Positions 1 through 9,374 of a stretch of DNA of 42,312 nucleotides are shown here, one piece after another. Under the pieces are notes generated by a model. That model had not been told where the DNA came from and did no database searches. It saw only the letters and a list, made by a program, of their open reading frames with translations. Source of the DNA: Candidatus Neomicrothrix sp. Lineage in GTDB: Bacteria > Actinomycetota > Acidimicrobiia > Acidimicrobiales > Aldehydirespiratoraceae. The stretch is from contig JAFMKU010000004.1 of the NCBI GenBank assembly GCA_017852795.1, positions 28,225-70,536 of the forward strand, written 5' to 3'. The number at the start of each line of letters is the position of its first letter. The first letter of the stretch is position 1. The translations under genes were made by a program, and so were the position numbers.

Positions 1-1095
1 CGACCCATCGACGTATTCGGCGCTCAGGTTGCGAGGAATAGACGGGCGACCAATAACACGGACGTCAATGGGTTGGCTCACCGCACCCAAACCCGCTCCG
101 CTCACCGCCGCAACAACAATCGAATACTCGGTGCCCGGAGTCATGTCGACACCGGTGAACTCACAAAAGACCTTTCCTTCGTCGGTCGGGAAATGCGCGG
201 CATCGGCGATGCAGCGTTCCCCATTCGGGATGGACTCCGCGACGTACCCGATGATGCCGGTGCCGCCATCGTCGAGAGGTGGGTCCCAACTGACTATCAA
301 CTTTTCGCTATTGAGGTAGCCCTTGTGATCAGCCCACTCGACAGAAAGGTTTTGCACCAATGATGGTGGCACGGCGATCTCAACGACGGAACCAAGCACC
401 GATGTTGCGCTGCCGAGAGCATTCGACGACGTGACCCGGACTTGATAGTTCGCACCCGGTTCGATGCCTTTGGCGAAAACACAGTTCGGCACGTACGTTT
501 TGCAGAACGCTTCTCCGGGTAGGAGCTCTACGAGGTACTCAACGGGACCCGAGTCGGGGGTCGGTTCGGCCGATTCCCAAACGACCGTTACAAGGTTCCT
601 CACCTCCACCAACTCGGGATTGGAAGTGTCAAGGTACGTAAACGACTCGGTTTTCAAGCCCGCGACCGGCTTCGGGACGTTCGGGAGTTTGCCGGTATTC
701 GTTCGTACCGCCGCGCTAGCCCCTGCGCTGTTAAAGGCCGAAACCTCAACCTCGTAGGTCTCGCCGCGTTCGAGTCCATGCAGCACACACGACTTGTCAA
801 CGGTTTCACAGCTCTGACCACTGCCAACCACCTTGGCCAAGTATCGCTCGATGCTCAGACCGCCATCGTCGGTGGGAGCATCCCAACCAATGGCAACTTG
901 ACGATCGCCCGGTTGAGTTACCACGTTGGCGACCGGTTCGGGAGGCGCCGGTACTCGCACCTCCGCTGATTTCGTCGCTTCTCCTTTGCTCGACCCAATC
1001 GACGCACTTACCTCAACGGAGTAGCGGCGACCTTTGAGCACGTCAGGAAACTCGCAGAAGGTGCCGCTGGTCTGGCAGGACAAGGAATGGTCCGG
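1..1095 (-). pseudogene. Continuation of FnIII-repeat protein beyond an in-frame TAG; runs off the left edge
   Basis: After the TAG at 1098-1096 the same reading frame stays open for 365 codons to the window edge with no further stop. It begins with the second half of a fibronectin type III domain (SLSCQTSGTFC, then RYSVEVSAS), continues with three complete domains starting near PPEPVANVV, PKPVAGLK and PPSLVQNLSV, and enters another at PSIPRNLSAEY. Domains show the usual W-D-P, Y-x-V-x-V and N-x-x-G pattern, and most have a cysteine pair on the strands before the last one. There is no convincing start codon just after the TAG, so on its own this stretch would not be a normal gene. It is either the lost C-terminal part of a nonsense mutant, the result of a base error, or translated by readthrough. 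I do not know the full length or function. Confidence 0.75.
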
Positions 1096-2376
1096 CTATT
1101 TGGAATCAGCCGTGGAGGCGATGGCTTCATAGCTGATCTCGTCCGCGGCTGAGGTGCCGGAGGGCGGCAACCAGCTCGCCATCAAAACACCGCGCGTTGA
1201 CTTCAACGTGACCGAATCGACCGGGATCGTTACCGAAAGCACGGTGGTGGTCACCGGTGAGGACGCCGGCCCCCAGCCGCTGGCGTTCTCTGCTTTGACC
1301 GTAATGGTGTAGGTGGCACCCGAAACGGTTTGCGTCACGTTGCACCAGGTACCACCCACCGTGCAGGTGAGCGAGTCGAGCCCCTCACTCGTCGGGACCG
1401 CCGTCACCTCGTAGCGCGTCACGGGAGAGTCGCTTTGATCCGGCGGAGTCCAAAAAACCCGGGCCGACAAGTTGCGCGGGGTGAGGGGGCGGCCCGCGAT
1501 CTGTGCCACGGCATCCACCGCCACGCTCCCACCCTCCGCGGGTGAAACGGTCCCGAGCGTCCGCACTTCGGCCCGCAGCTGATCATCTGCTTCCGTGGCA
1601 AACGCCAACGACAAGGTGCATCGACGCTGGCGATCGGTAAGACCGGCCGAGGGGCTGAGGTCACACGCCGCGACCTGCCCTTCAACCTCGGCTTCTAGGT
1701 CGCTGAGCACCGCCGAGTAAACGCAGGAGTCCTCACCGTAGGTGCAGGTAACGAGCGGTTCTGCCACCTCCTGACCGTCGACGACGGTTACTCGACCTTC
1801 GCTGAAGAACGAAACCTCGAAACCGGCCACCGGATCTCGGTTCGGGTCCTCCGGTGGCACATCCCACATCAAGGTCATGACACCCAACCCGGTGGCCATC
1901 ATCTTGACGTTGCGCGGGGCCGGAGCCGGGGCCAGCTCGACGTACTCGACCGGTTGCGACAGGGTTGTCCACGGCGAATCACCAAACTCGTTGGAGGCCC
2001 GGACCTGCGCCCGATAGGTAGTGTCGAAGGTCAGCCCCTCATGGCCGATGAGGCATTCCAGTTCGGTAGCGGATGCTTCCGGGTCGGTGACCGTGCAGGT
2101 GCCGGAACCCGAATCGAGCTTGACCGAATACTGGGTGATCGGGCCGCCGCCAACATCGGCCGTGGCCGTCCACCTCACCCGCAAGCCCTGCAAGCCCGCA
2201 CGCTCAAGCCGAACTTCGGTCGGTGTTCCCGGGGGTTCTTCGGCGGTCACCGACACCCCTGCGGCTGGGGTGGACGCCATCGCCAACCCGCTCGCCGCCA
2301 CCAACACCGCCAGCACACCCATCCGAAGCCGGGCCAACACGGGCGCACCACACCATGTCCAAGAAGAGATCCGCAT
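1096..2376 (-). CDS. Secreted fibronectin type III repeat protein, N-terminal part up to TAG
   Basis: The start at 2376 (MRISSW) gives a signal peptide with arginines, a hydrophobic core (VLAVLVAASGLAMA) and a likely cleavage near residue 40; a TTG seven codons upstream is also open. The product is about 426 aa. FnIII domains lie at about 47-145, 147-296 (longer, with an insert), 297-381 and from 382 on. The fourth is cut in mid-domain by TAG right after ASTADSK, and its missing half is encoded in frame downstream. The third is short: RNLSAR runs directly into VFWTPP, leaving out the usual B strand. Function is unknown; such arrays in actinomycetes are usually surface or matrix proteins that bind polymers. 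It follows the luciferase-like gene on the same strand after about 110 bp. Confidence 0.75.
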   Translation of the reverse strand: MRISSWTWCGAPVLARLRMGVLAVLVAASGLAMASTPAAGVSVTAEEPPGTPTEVRLERAGLQGLRVRWTATADVGGGPITQYSVKLDSGSGTCTVTDPEASATELECLIGHEGLTFDTTYRAQVRASNEFGDSPWTTLSQPVEYVELAPAPAPRNVKMMATGLGVMTLMWDVPPEDPNRDPVAGFEVSFFSEGRVTVVDGQEVAEPLVTCTYGEDSCVYSAVLSDLEAEVEGQVAACDLSPSAGLTDRQRRCTLSLAFATEADDQLRAEVRTLGTVSPAEGGSVAVDAVAQIAGRPLTPRNLSARVFWTPPDQSDSPVTRYEVTAVPTSEGLDSLTCTVGGTWCNVTQTVSGATYTITVKAENASGWGPASSPVTTTVLSVTIPVDSVTLKSTRGVLMASWLPPSGTSAADEISYEAIASTADSK

Positions 2377-2487
2377 GAGGCGAGCCTGACATACCAAACA
2401 ACGTTTGTGACGTCGCCTCCGGCCCTCGCCGACAGCCGCTCAACCCCTACGAACAAACGCTGGTTTTCGGCCTCGGCTCGAGCGTGA

Positions 2488-3447
2488 TCAACCCTCGTTG
2501 ACCAGCGGAACCACCTGCTCGCGGAAGGCCGCCAAACTATCGACGTACTCGGCGGCATCACGAGCCCGCAACTTGAGATGAATCACGTTGGCGCCCAGCG
2601 CTCGGGCGGCCCGAATATCGGCAGCCAACCCCTCCACCCCGCCTTCGAGCCACTGAAACCCGATCCCCTCCGGCGGTTCCCCCAACAAGTAGCCCCACGG
2701 CGGCATGTAGCCGATGTCGAGCGGACGATCCGGATCGGTACCGGCCTGCTCGGCCGCCGATCGCATCACCTCGATGGCGTTCGGATACTCCTCCTTCGCC
2801 AACCCCATCGGGATGTATCCGTCACCAACCCGGCCCACCCGGCGCCACGCTGGCGCCCCGGCACCGCCCACCCAGATCGGCAACTCGGCCTGCACCGGAC
2901 GAGGCGCCACCCCCACATCGGCGTAGGAATAGAACTCTCCGTGATGCGACACATAGGTGTCGTCGAACGCGCCCCGCACCGCAGCCAACGTCTCATCGAG
3001 CCGGCGACCCCGCGACGCGAAATCCACCCCCAACGCCTCAAACTCGGCCTCCACATGGCCGGCGCCCACCCCCAACACCGCACGTCCGCCCGACAAGTGA
3101 TCGAGCGTGCCGAACGCCTTCGCGGTTTGTAACGGATGCCGGTAGGCCGCGATCCACACCACCGACAACAACCGGGTCGAGCGGGTGTGGGCAGCCAGAA
3201 ACGACAACGTGGCGACCGTGTCGTACCAGGTGGTGGTCATGCGAGCGGCGTACTCGTTGTCGGGGATCGCCACGTGATCACAAACCCCGATGAACCCAAA
3301 CCCGTGCTGATCAGCGGCTTGAGCGATCGTCACCAGATCATCGACCGTGGCCGAATCTTCCCACGGGTCAACGAGCGTACGGGTCAACGTCTGGACGGGA
3401 AGCTGAACGCCAAAGGTCCACTCCCCCGGTTTGGTAACGGCAGCCAT
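2488..3447 (-). CDS. LLM-class F420-dependent oxidoreductase
   Basis: A 319-aa luciferase-like monooxygenase fold protein, probably using reduced coenzyme F420 as hydride donor. It shows the N-terminal strand FGVQLPVQT, a CDHVAIP segment, the SFLAAHT and HPLQTAKAFGTLDHLSGGRAVLGVGAG blocks typical of the family, and WVGGAG with GDGYIP near the middle of the chain. It resembles the Rv2161c-like subgroup (TIGR03619), but I cannot assign a substrate. The start ATG has TAGGTT six bases upstream (3459-3454) and no Shine-Dalgarno sequence, so the message is probably leaderless. It is divergent from the amidohydrolase at 3566. Confidence 0.85.
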   Translation of the reverse strand: MAAVTKPGEWTFGVQLPVQTLTRTLVDPWEDSATVDDLVTIAQAADQHGFGFIGVCDHVAIPDNEYAARMTTTWYDTVATLSFLAAHTRSTRLLSVVWIAAYRHPLQTAKAFGTLDHLSGGRAVLGVGAGHVEAEFEALGVDFASRGRRLDETLAAVRGAFDDTYVSHHGEFYSYADVGVAPRPVQAELPIWVGGAGAPAWRRVGRVGDGYIPMGLAKEEYPNAIEVMRSAAEQAGTDPDRPLDIGYMPPWGYLLGEPPEGIGFQWLEGGVEGLAADIRAARALGANVIHLKLRARDAAEYVDSLAAFREQVVPLVNEG

Positions 3448-3453
3448 GACCAG

Positions 3454-3459
3454 AACCTA
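3454..3459 (-). promoter_or_regulatory. Candidate -10 element, leaderless start of the 3447 gene
   Basis: TAGGTT fits the actinobacterial -10 consensus TANNNT and ends six bases before the ATG. Transcription would then begin at or next to the start codon. No clear -35 element was seen. Confidence 0.45.
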
Positions 3460-3565
3460 GAACACCAACACCAACATCAGGTAACGAGAACCCACCGGGT
3501 AACCGAAACCGGGTTGCGTATCGTCGGGTTTGCACCCACCGTCGCCGACCGGCAACAGTAGGGCG

Positions 3566-4879
3566 GTGAGCGACCTACACCTGCCAGAAACCGACCACCA
3601 CATCGTCATCTCCGCCGACGCGCACTGCGGCGCCGAAGTTCGTGGCTACAAGCAGTACCTCGAAAAGAAGTACCACGAAGACTTCGACGCCTGGGCCACC
3701 CACATCGAAGAAGGCGTGGCCCGCCAACGCGAACTGTTCAAAGACATGGAACGGTCGCCACTCGAAGTCGGGGTCGATGGTGACCCCGCCGAATTCGGTG
3801 ACCGCAACTACTCCAGCGAACGACGCCTGCGCGAACAGCAAGAAGACGGCGTGATCGCCACCGTGCTGTTTCCCAACACCCAGCCGCCATTCGCCCCCGC
3901 CGCCGCCTCCAGTTTCGAAGCGCCCGCCTACGGCGACAACTTCGAATACCGCTGGGCTGGGCTCCGCGCTCACAACCGGTGGCTCGCCGACTTCGTCGCC
4001 GAAGCCCCCGAACGCCGAGCCGGGATCTTCCAAATCTTCCTCGGCGACGTCGAAGGATCGGTCAAAGAAATCGAATGGGCTGCCACCAGCGGCCTCCGGG
4101 GCGGGATCTTGGTGCCCGGCGCCCCGCCCGACTCACCGTTCGAACCGCTGTACTCGGCCAGCTACAACCCCATCTGGGAAGCCGCCGCAGCCCACGGCAT
4201 GCCGCTCAACCACCACGCCGGGGGCGCCACCCCCAACTTCGGCAACCACTTCCCGGCGTCGCTCGCCATGTTCATGCTCGAAGTGCAGTGGTGGACCCAG
4301 CGGGCCCTCTGGCATCTCATGTTCTCGGGCGTGTTCGAACGGCACCCCGACCTCAACTACGTCATCACCGAAACCGGCACCTCCTGGGTGCCTGACACGC
4401 TGGCCAAACTCGACAGCTTCTACCACCGCATGAAGTACAGCCGTTACGGTTCCGAATCGATCTTCGGTGGTCAAGCGGTGGCCAACATGTCGCTCACCCC
4501 CAGCGAATACTTCCAACGCCAGTGCTACATCGGTGCTTCGTTCCTGCGGCCGTCAGAAACCGAAATCGCCAAAGAAGTCGGTGTCGACCGGATCATGTGG
4601 GGCTCGGACTACCCCCACATCGAAGGCTCCCATCCGCACACCAAAGAACACCTGCGGCTCACCTTCGCCAACTTCAGCGTCGAAGACACCACCAAGCTGC
4701 TCACCAGCAACGTGGCCCGGGTCTACAACTTCGACCTCGAAGCGCTGCTGCCCCTCGCCGAGCAGTACTGCCCGACCAAAGCCGAAGTTGCCACCCCGAT
4801 TAGCTACGCCGACATTCCCGAACGAGCCAAAGGCTGCCCCGGCATGAACCCACTGAACCAGATCGACACCGCAGCGTGA
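3566..4879 (+). CDS. Amidohydrolase-family (amidohydrolase_2) metal-dependent hydrolase
   Basis: About 437 aa from the GTG at 3566 (VSDLHLPETDHH); an upstream in-frame TTG at 3530 is possible but less likely. This is a TIM-barrel hydrolase or decarboxylase of the PF04909 type. The N-terminal SADAHCG stands where these enzymes hold their first metal ligands. LNHHAGG supplies a central histidine, ITETGTSW lies in the C-terminal half, and MWGSDYPHIEG carries the conserved catalytic aspartate. Related genes near SDRs and F420 enzymes often act in degradation of aromatic or cyclic compounds, but no substrate can be named. The stop overlaps the next start by 4 bp (GTGA), so the SDR is translationally coupled. 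Confidence 0.85.
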   Translation: MSDLHLPETDHHIVISADAHCGAEVRGYKQYLEKKYHEDFDAWATHIEEGVARQRELFKDMERSPLEVGVDGDPAEFGDRNYSSERRLREQQEDGVIATVLFPNTQPPFAPAAASSFEAPAYGDNFEYRWAGLRAHNRWLADFVAEAPERRAGIFQIFLGDVEGSVKEIEWAATSGLRGGILVPGAPPDSPFEPLYSASYNPIWEAAAAHGMPLNHHAGGATPNFGNHFPASLAMFMLEVQWWTQRALWHLMFSGVFERHPDLNYVITETGTSWVPDTLAKLDSFYHRMKYSRYGSESIFGGQAVANMSLTPSEYFQRQCYIGASFLRPSETEIAKEVGVDRIMWGSDYPHIEGSHPHTKEHLRLTFANFSVEDTTKLLTSNVARVYNFDLEALLPLAEQYCPTKAEVATPISYADIPERAKGCPGMNPLNQIDTAA

Positions 4880-5787
4880 CCGACCACAACGAACTTCAAC
4901 CCCTCGACATCGACGGTTCAGTTGCCGTCGTCACCGGCGGGGCCGGAGGAATTGGCCGTGGGATCGTCGAAGCGCTGCTGAGCCGCGGCGCTGACGTGGT
5001 CATCGCCGACGTCGAAAACGATGCCATCACCCAGGCAATCGACTATCTCAGCGATCAAGACCTGCCCGGCACCGTTAGTGGCCACCAGACCGACATCACC
5101 AACGAAGCCTCAGTAGCGGCGCTCGCCGACGCCGTTTACGAACGTCACGGCAAAGTCAACCTACTGTTCAACAATGCCGGGGTTACCTCCGGTGGCGGTG
5201 GCAAACCCTGGCAGCAAGAACCCAACGACTGGCGGTGGTGCTTCGGGGTGAACGTCTTTGGCACCGCGATCTGCGTCTCGGAGTTTGTGCCCCGAATGCT
5301 CGCCGACGGCCACCCCGGACAGGTCATCAACACCTCGTCGGGTGACGGTGGTTTCGCCCCCGTGCCCACCGCCTCGGTGTACGCCGCCTCCAAAGCCGCA
5401 GTGAGCTGCTTCACCGAAGCGCTCCACCACAACCTCGTCAGCGAAAACACCCAACTGCGAGCCAGCGTGTTTTACCCCAGCGGTGGGTTGCTACGAACCG
5501 GGCTGTTCACCGCCAGTCGCAACCGGCCCGAACACCTGCAACGCATCGGTGAAGCGACCGGCCGCAAATCCATGTCGTTCGACGAGATGAAAGACATGCT
5601 GGCCAAAGCCGGGCGCGACGTCACCGAAGCCAACCTCGTGGACCTCGGCAACTTCGTGATCGACTCGGTCGAACAGCGACGCTTCATCATCGGCCGCAAC
5701 CTCGACGACACGGTGGCGCTCCTGCACCGCCGAGCCGACGCCATCGGCCGCTTCGAAGTGCCACCCCACCACGGGATGCCGATCTAA
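4876..5787 (+). CDS. Short-chain dehydrogenase/reductase (SDR), classical type
   Basis: A 303-aa Rossmann-fold NAD(P)-dependent alcohol/ketone oxidoreductase. It has the nucleotide-binding glycine motif TGGAGGIG near residue 20, an acidic residue after strand 2 (IADVEND) favouring NAD(H), NNAGV, and the catalytic VYAASK (Tyr and Lys) with INTSSG supplying the serine upstream. The C-terminal 60 residues exceed the usual 250-aa SDR length and end near EVPPHHGMPI. The GTG start overlaps the amidohydrolase stop, which implies one operon and probably consecutive steps. Its 3' end overlaps the stop of the convergent kinase-like gene. Confidence 0.88.
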   Translation: MTDHNELQPLDIDGSVAVVTGGAGGIGRGIVEALLSRGADVVIADVENDAITQAIDYLSDQDLPGTVSGHQTDITNEASVAALADAVYERHGKVNLLFNNAGVTSGGGGKPWQQEPNDWRWCFGVNVFGTAICVSEFVPRMLADGHPGQVINTSSGDGGFAPVPTASVYAASKAAVSCFTEALHHNLVSENTQLRASVFYPSGGLLRTGLFTASRNRPEHLQRIGEATGRKSMSFDEMKDMLAKAGRDVTEANLVDLGNFVIDSVEQRRFIIGRNLDDTVALLHRRADAIGRFEVPPHHGMPI

Positions 5788-6980
5788 CCTCGCCCGCTGG
5801 CCCAGTCGTGACCGAGGCCGGCCACCAACCGAGGCAGCCAGAAATCGGCCAACTCGGCATCATCGGCGTCCTCTAGGCGGCCATCAAAAACCGCCAGCGA
5901 CAATAACTGCTGCACCGCCACGGCCCGAAACGCAGCCGCGACACCCTCCCGCAGCGAGGCGCCACCGACCTCAACGCCACGCGACGCCATCGAAGCCTCG
6001 TACCCGGCAACCAGACGGTCAGCGTGGTCAAACTCTTCGGGGCGTAGACAACTACTCAACAGGTAGCCGACATCCCAACCGGGATGACCGTGACCCACCA
6101 CAGCCCAATCCAACAAAATCACCGAACCATCCGGGGTGTAGATCAGGTTGTCGCTGCGCGGATCGCCATGAATCAACGTGAGCGGCGTGTTGAGCGTCAC
6201 CACGTCGGCCGCTAACCGGTCCGCCGCTTCAGCCAACAAAGCCTCCTCGGCCGGACCGCACCAGTCGTAACGATCCAACGCGATCGGCAACGAACGACGG
6301 GTCGCCACCGTAGAAAACAGGCTCGGGGTGGTGGTCACCAACACCTCGAACACATCATCGCCAGCCAGCGACGAATCCTGCCAGAACGTGGCATGAACCG
6401 AGGCGAGCGTGTCCAACGCCAACGCCACCTGCTCCAACGACGGCGGATCGACCAGGCTAAAAATGGACCCCGACGAACCCATGTCTTCGATCATCAAGGC
6501 GTAGCGGCGATCCGACGGACGCAAATACTTCGTGACGTTGCGCGACATCCACAACTTGGCAGCCGCCGGCAACGCGTCGATCACTCGAGACGCCACCGGA
6601 CCCGGCTGACCCGACGACCCCGGATCGTACGACGCCCCGAAATACTTGGGGGTCGCCACCGGCACCCGGCTCGCGAAACGCTGATAGAAGCGGATCTCGC
6701 GGGCGTAGGAGTCGTAGCTCTCTACCAGAGCCCGGGTTTGAGGATCCGACGCCGCGAACTTGGCGACCACGCTCGACGGCAGCTCCGGATCGTCCGACTC
6801 GATACGGATCCGCACCGTCTGCCCGGTCATCCCTTGACCACCGGTCGACAACGGCTCCACCGCCACCGAACGCACCGACGTGCCATCCCGACCAGTTGCG
6901 TCACTCAACGCTGACGCAACCCACTCCAACGTCACCTCATCAGGTGAGTTGGGAACAAATTCTCTAGACCGCTTCCCCAT
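5784..6980 (-). CDS. APH/choline-kinase-like phosphotransferase family protein
   Basis: About 398 aa from MGKRSREF. It has the aminoglycoside/ecdysteroid-kinase-like fold. LIHGDPRSDNL contains the catalytic HxD and the metal-binding Asn, and ILLDWAVVGHGHPGWDVGYLL the DxD-like metal site. The N-lobe has VVAKF with the ATP-binding lysine. In actinomycetes these proteins occur beside acyl-CoA and SDR genes, and their phosphate acceptor is generally unknown; antibiotic resistance should not be assumed. TACGCT lies 8 bases before the ATG (6994-6989), fitting a leaderless start. A longer reading from 7061 would add 27 unconvincing residues. Confidence 0.8.
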   Translation of the reverse strand: MGKRSREFVPNSPDEVTLEWVASALSDATGRDGTSVRSVAVEPLSTGGQGMTGQTVRIRIESDDPELPSSVVAKFAASDPQTRALVESYDSYAREIRFYQRFASRVPVATPKYFGASYDPGSSGQPGPVASRVIDALPAAAKLWMSRNVTKYLRPSDRRYALMIEDMGSSGSIFSLVDPPSLEQVALALDTLASVHATFWQDSSLAGDDVFEVLVTTTPSLFSTVATRRSLPIALDRYDWCGPAEEALLAEAADRLAADVVTLNTPLTLIHGDPRSDNLIYTPDGSVILLDWAVVGHGHPGWDVGYLLSSCLRPEEFDHADRLVAGYEASMASRGVEVGGASLREGVAAAFRAVAVQQLLSLAVFDGRLEDADDAELADFWLPRLVAGLGHDWASGRG

Positions 6981-7127
6981 CGCCGGGGAGCGTAGCCGAC
7001 ACCGTTTCGACAGGCCCAACCTGTCGTTGAGCGAACTCCTCGCGCTCGCAACCACACCCAACCCTCACCCCCCGACCAGCACCGACTGAACTCGCCGTAG
7101 GGAATAGACCCACGGGGTGGTCTCGCC

Positions 7128-7133
7128 TACAGT
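7128..7133 (+). promoter_or_regulatory. Candidate -10 element for the fusion-transporter operon
   Basis: TACAGT fits TANNNT. It lies inside the N-terminal extension that the GTG at 7117 would give, so transcription from it favours the GTG at 7168, which has the purine-rich GGGGGATGG just upstream. No clear -35 element was seen. Confidence 0.35.
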
Positions 7134-7167
7134 CTGCGCACCAACGCAAACAACCTTCGGGGGATGG

Positions 7168-9372
7168 GTGAGCGAGAACAACGAACAACCAGTTGCGTCC
7201 CGGCTCACCGCCGCTGTGCTCGACGAAGAAGCGGCCCGTCGGGCTAGCCAAGCCGAACGATCCGCGGACGTCATCTTCGCCGACGATCTCCTCCCGGGAG
7301 TCGGTGGGGAAGAAATGCCGCTGCGCGAAGGTCTCCGCAAAGGCGGCTTCTATACCTTCGTCGTGCTGCTCCTGCTCAACTCGCTCGACGAACTCGAACA
7401 GGCCGCCATTGCCATCCTCGGCCCCGACATCGCCGAAACGTTCGGTGTCTCCGACGGCACCATCACCTTCATCTCGACCGCATCGGTTGCCTTCTTCGTG
7501 CTCGGTGCTGGCCCGATGGGCTGGCTCGCCGACCGCATCCGGCGCGGTCCCATTGTCGGGTTCGCCAGCCTCGCCTTCGGCTTCTTTGCGTTTCTCAGTG
7601 GCGCCGCGGCCAACGCCTTCATGCTGTTCGTCGCCCGGTTCTTCACCGGCATCTCCAAAGCCAACACCATCACCGTGCACAGCACCCTGCTGGCCGACAC
7701 CTACCCGATCGCCACCCGCGGCCGCATGTACGCCACCAACGCGGGCGTGGGCCGGATCTTCGGCGCTGCCTCCCCGATCCTGGTCGGAGGAATCGCGGCG
7801 CTGGCCGGCGGAGCCGCCGGATGGCGCTGGGCCTACTTCGTGCTCGGCATCCCGGTTGCGGTGCTCGGCGTCCTGGCCTTCGCTATTCCCGAACCCGAAC
7901 GCGGCCAGTGGGAAAAGAAAGAAGTCCTCGGTACCGGCCTCAGCCGACAAGACGCCACCGCGGTTTCGGTAGAAGCCGCGTTCGCACGCATCTGGCGGAT
8001 CGACACCATCCGCAACATGACCTTCGCGATGGCTGCGATCGGCTTCGCGCTGTTCCCAGCTCAAGCGATCCAAAGTTTCTTCCTCGAAGAAGAATTCGGG
8101 CTCGACGCGCTCGAACGCGGGTTGGCGGTCGCCCCGGCCGGTGTCCTCCTCATCGCTTTCCTGCCCTGGGTCGGCAAACGTTTCGACGCCACCTTCCGCC
8201 GCAACCCCGACGGTGCGCTACGAATCCTCGGCCTGCTGCTGCTCCCAGCCGCCATCTTGGTGCCGGTCCAGTACTACATGCCCAACGTCTGGCTGTTCGC
8301 CGCGGTCGGCGCCGCCAACACCACCTTCCTTGGCGCCGCTTTCGCCATGATCCAGCCTTCCATCCAAAGCGTCGTCCCTTACCGACTGCGCGGCATGGGA
8401 ACCGCCATCATAACCTTCTTCATGTTCGCCATCGGCGGGATCGGCGGCGGACTGATCTCGGCGTTCTTCCAAGACGCCATCGGTGAACGACCCACCATCA
8501 TCGTGCTGACCATGCTGTTCATGCCGCTCGGTGGTTACTTCGTGATCCGCGGCTCGTCACGGCTCCGCCGCGACCTCAGCCTCGTCGTTTCCGAACTCCA
8601 AGAAGAACAAGACGAGGAACGCCGTCAGGCCGCCAACCCGGAAGACATTCCGGCCATTCAGGTCAACCAAGTTGACTTCAGCTACGGCCAGATCCAGGTG
8701 CTGTTCGACCTGTCGTTCGAAGTGCAACGAGGCGAAACGTTGGCACTGCTCGGCACCAACGGCGCCGGAAAATCCACGATCCTCAAAGCCATCACCGGTC
8801 TGGTCACCCCCGAACGGGGCGTGGTTCGACTCAACGGCCAAACCATCACCTTCGCTACCCCCGAAAGCCGAGGCCGACTCGGCATCGAAATGCTTCCCGG
8901 TGGGGCTGGGGTCTGGCCGTCAATGACCATCGCCGACAACCTCGAAATGGGGGCGTTCCGCTACCGGCGAGACCCCGCCGACGTGAAACGGCGTATCGAC
9001 CGGGTGCTGGAGTTGTACCCGGCGCTCAACGACCACCTCAACAAACGAGCCGGTGACCTCTCCGGTGGTCAACAACAGATGCTGGCTCTGGCCCGGGTCA
9101 TGCTCCACGAACCCGACGTGCTCATCATTGACGAACTCAGCCTCGGTCTCGCCCCCGCCGTCGTGCAAGACCTGCTGAGCCACATCGACACCCTCCGCGA
9201 AGCCGGCCAGACCATGATCATCGTTGAACAATCGCTCAACGTGGCGCTCGCCATCGCCGACCGGGCCGTGTTCCTCGAAAAAGGTCAGGTTCGTTTCGAA
9301 GGCCCCGCCCATGAACTCGCCGAACGTGACGACCTGGCCCGAGCCGTGTTCCTCGGAACGGAAGGCGGCTGA
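7168..9372 (+). CDS. MFS permease fused to a LivF-type ABC ATPase
   Basis: About 734 aa from GTG 7168. After a hydrophilic N-terminus of roughly 55 residues comes a complete-looking major facilitator domain (about 57-475) with many hydrophobic helices and the loop 2-3 signature GWLADRIRRGP. A charged linker rich in E and Q joins it to an ABC ATPase (about 490-734) with Walker A GTNGAGKST (529-537), signature LSGGQ (from 631), Walker B LIIDE (E656), and VEQS where most ABC proteins have the H-loop histidine. LivF proteins share that Q variant, and LPGGAGVWPSMT is also LivF-like. The next gene, 2 bp away, holds the LivH, LivM and LivG parts, so this ATPase is probably the missing LivF. An MFS unit joined to an ABC importer subunit is odd; it may be a second permease, a regulator, or a vestigial partner. 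Confidence 0.85.
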   Translation: MSENNEQPVASRLTAAVLDEEAARRASQAERSADVIFADDLLPGVGGEEMPLREGLRKGGFYTFVVLLLLNSLDELEQAAIAILGPDIAETFGVSDGTITFISTASVAFFVLGAGPMGWLADRIRRGPIVGFASLAFGFFAFLSGAAANAFMLFVARFFTGISKANTITVHSTLLADTYPIATRGRMYATNAGVGRIFGAASPILVGGIAALAGGAAGWRWAYFVLGIPVAVLGVLAFAIPEPERGQWEKKEVLGTGLSRQDATAVSVEAAFARIWRIDTIRNMTFAMAAIGFALFPAQAIQSFFLEEEFGLDALERGLAVAPAGVLLIAFLPWVGKRFDATFRRNPDGALRILGLLLLPAAILVPVQYYMPNVWLFAAVGAANTTFLGAAFAMIQPSIQSVVPYRLRGMGTAIITFFMFAIGGIGGGLISAFFQDAIGERPTIIVLTMLFMPLGGYFVIRGSSRLRRDLSLVVSELQEEQDEERRQAANPEDIPAIQVNQVDFSYGQIQVLFDLSFEVQRGETLALLGTNGAGKSTILKAITGLVTPERGVVRLNGQTITFATPESRGRLGIEMLPGGAGVWPSMTIADNLEMGAFRYRRDPADVKRRIDRVLELYPALNDHLNKRAGDLSGGQQQMLALARVMLHEPDVLIIDELSLGLAPAVVQDLLSHIDTLREAGQTMIIVEQSLNVALAIADRAVFLEKGQVRFEGPAHELAERDDLARAVFLGTEGG

Positions 9373-9374
9373 CC

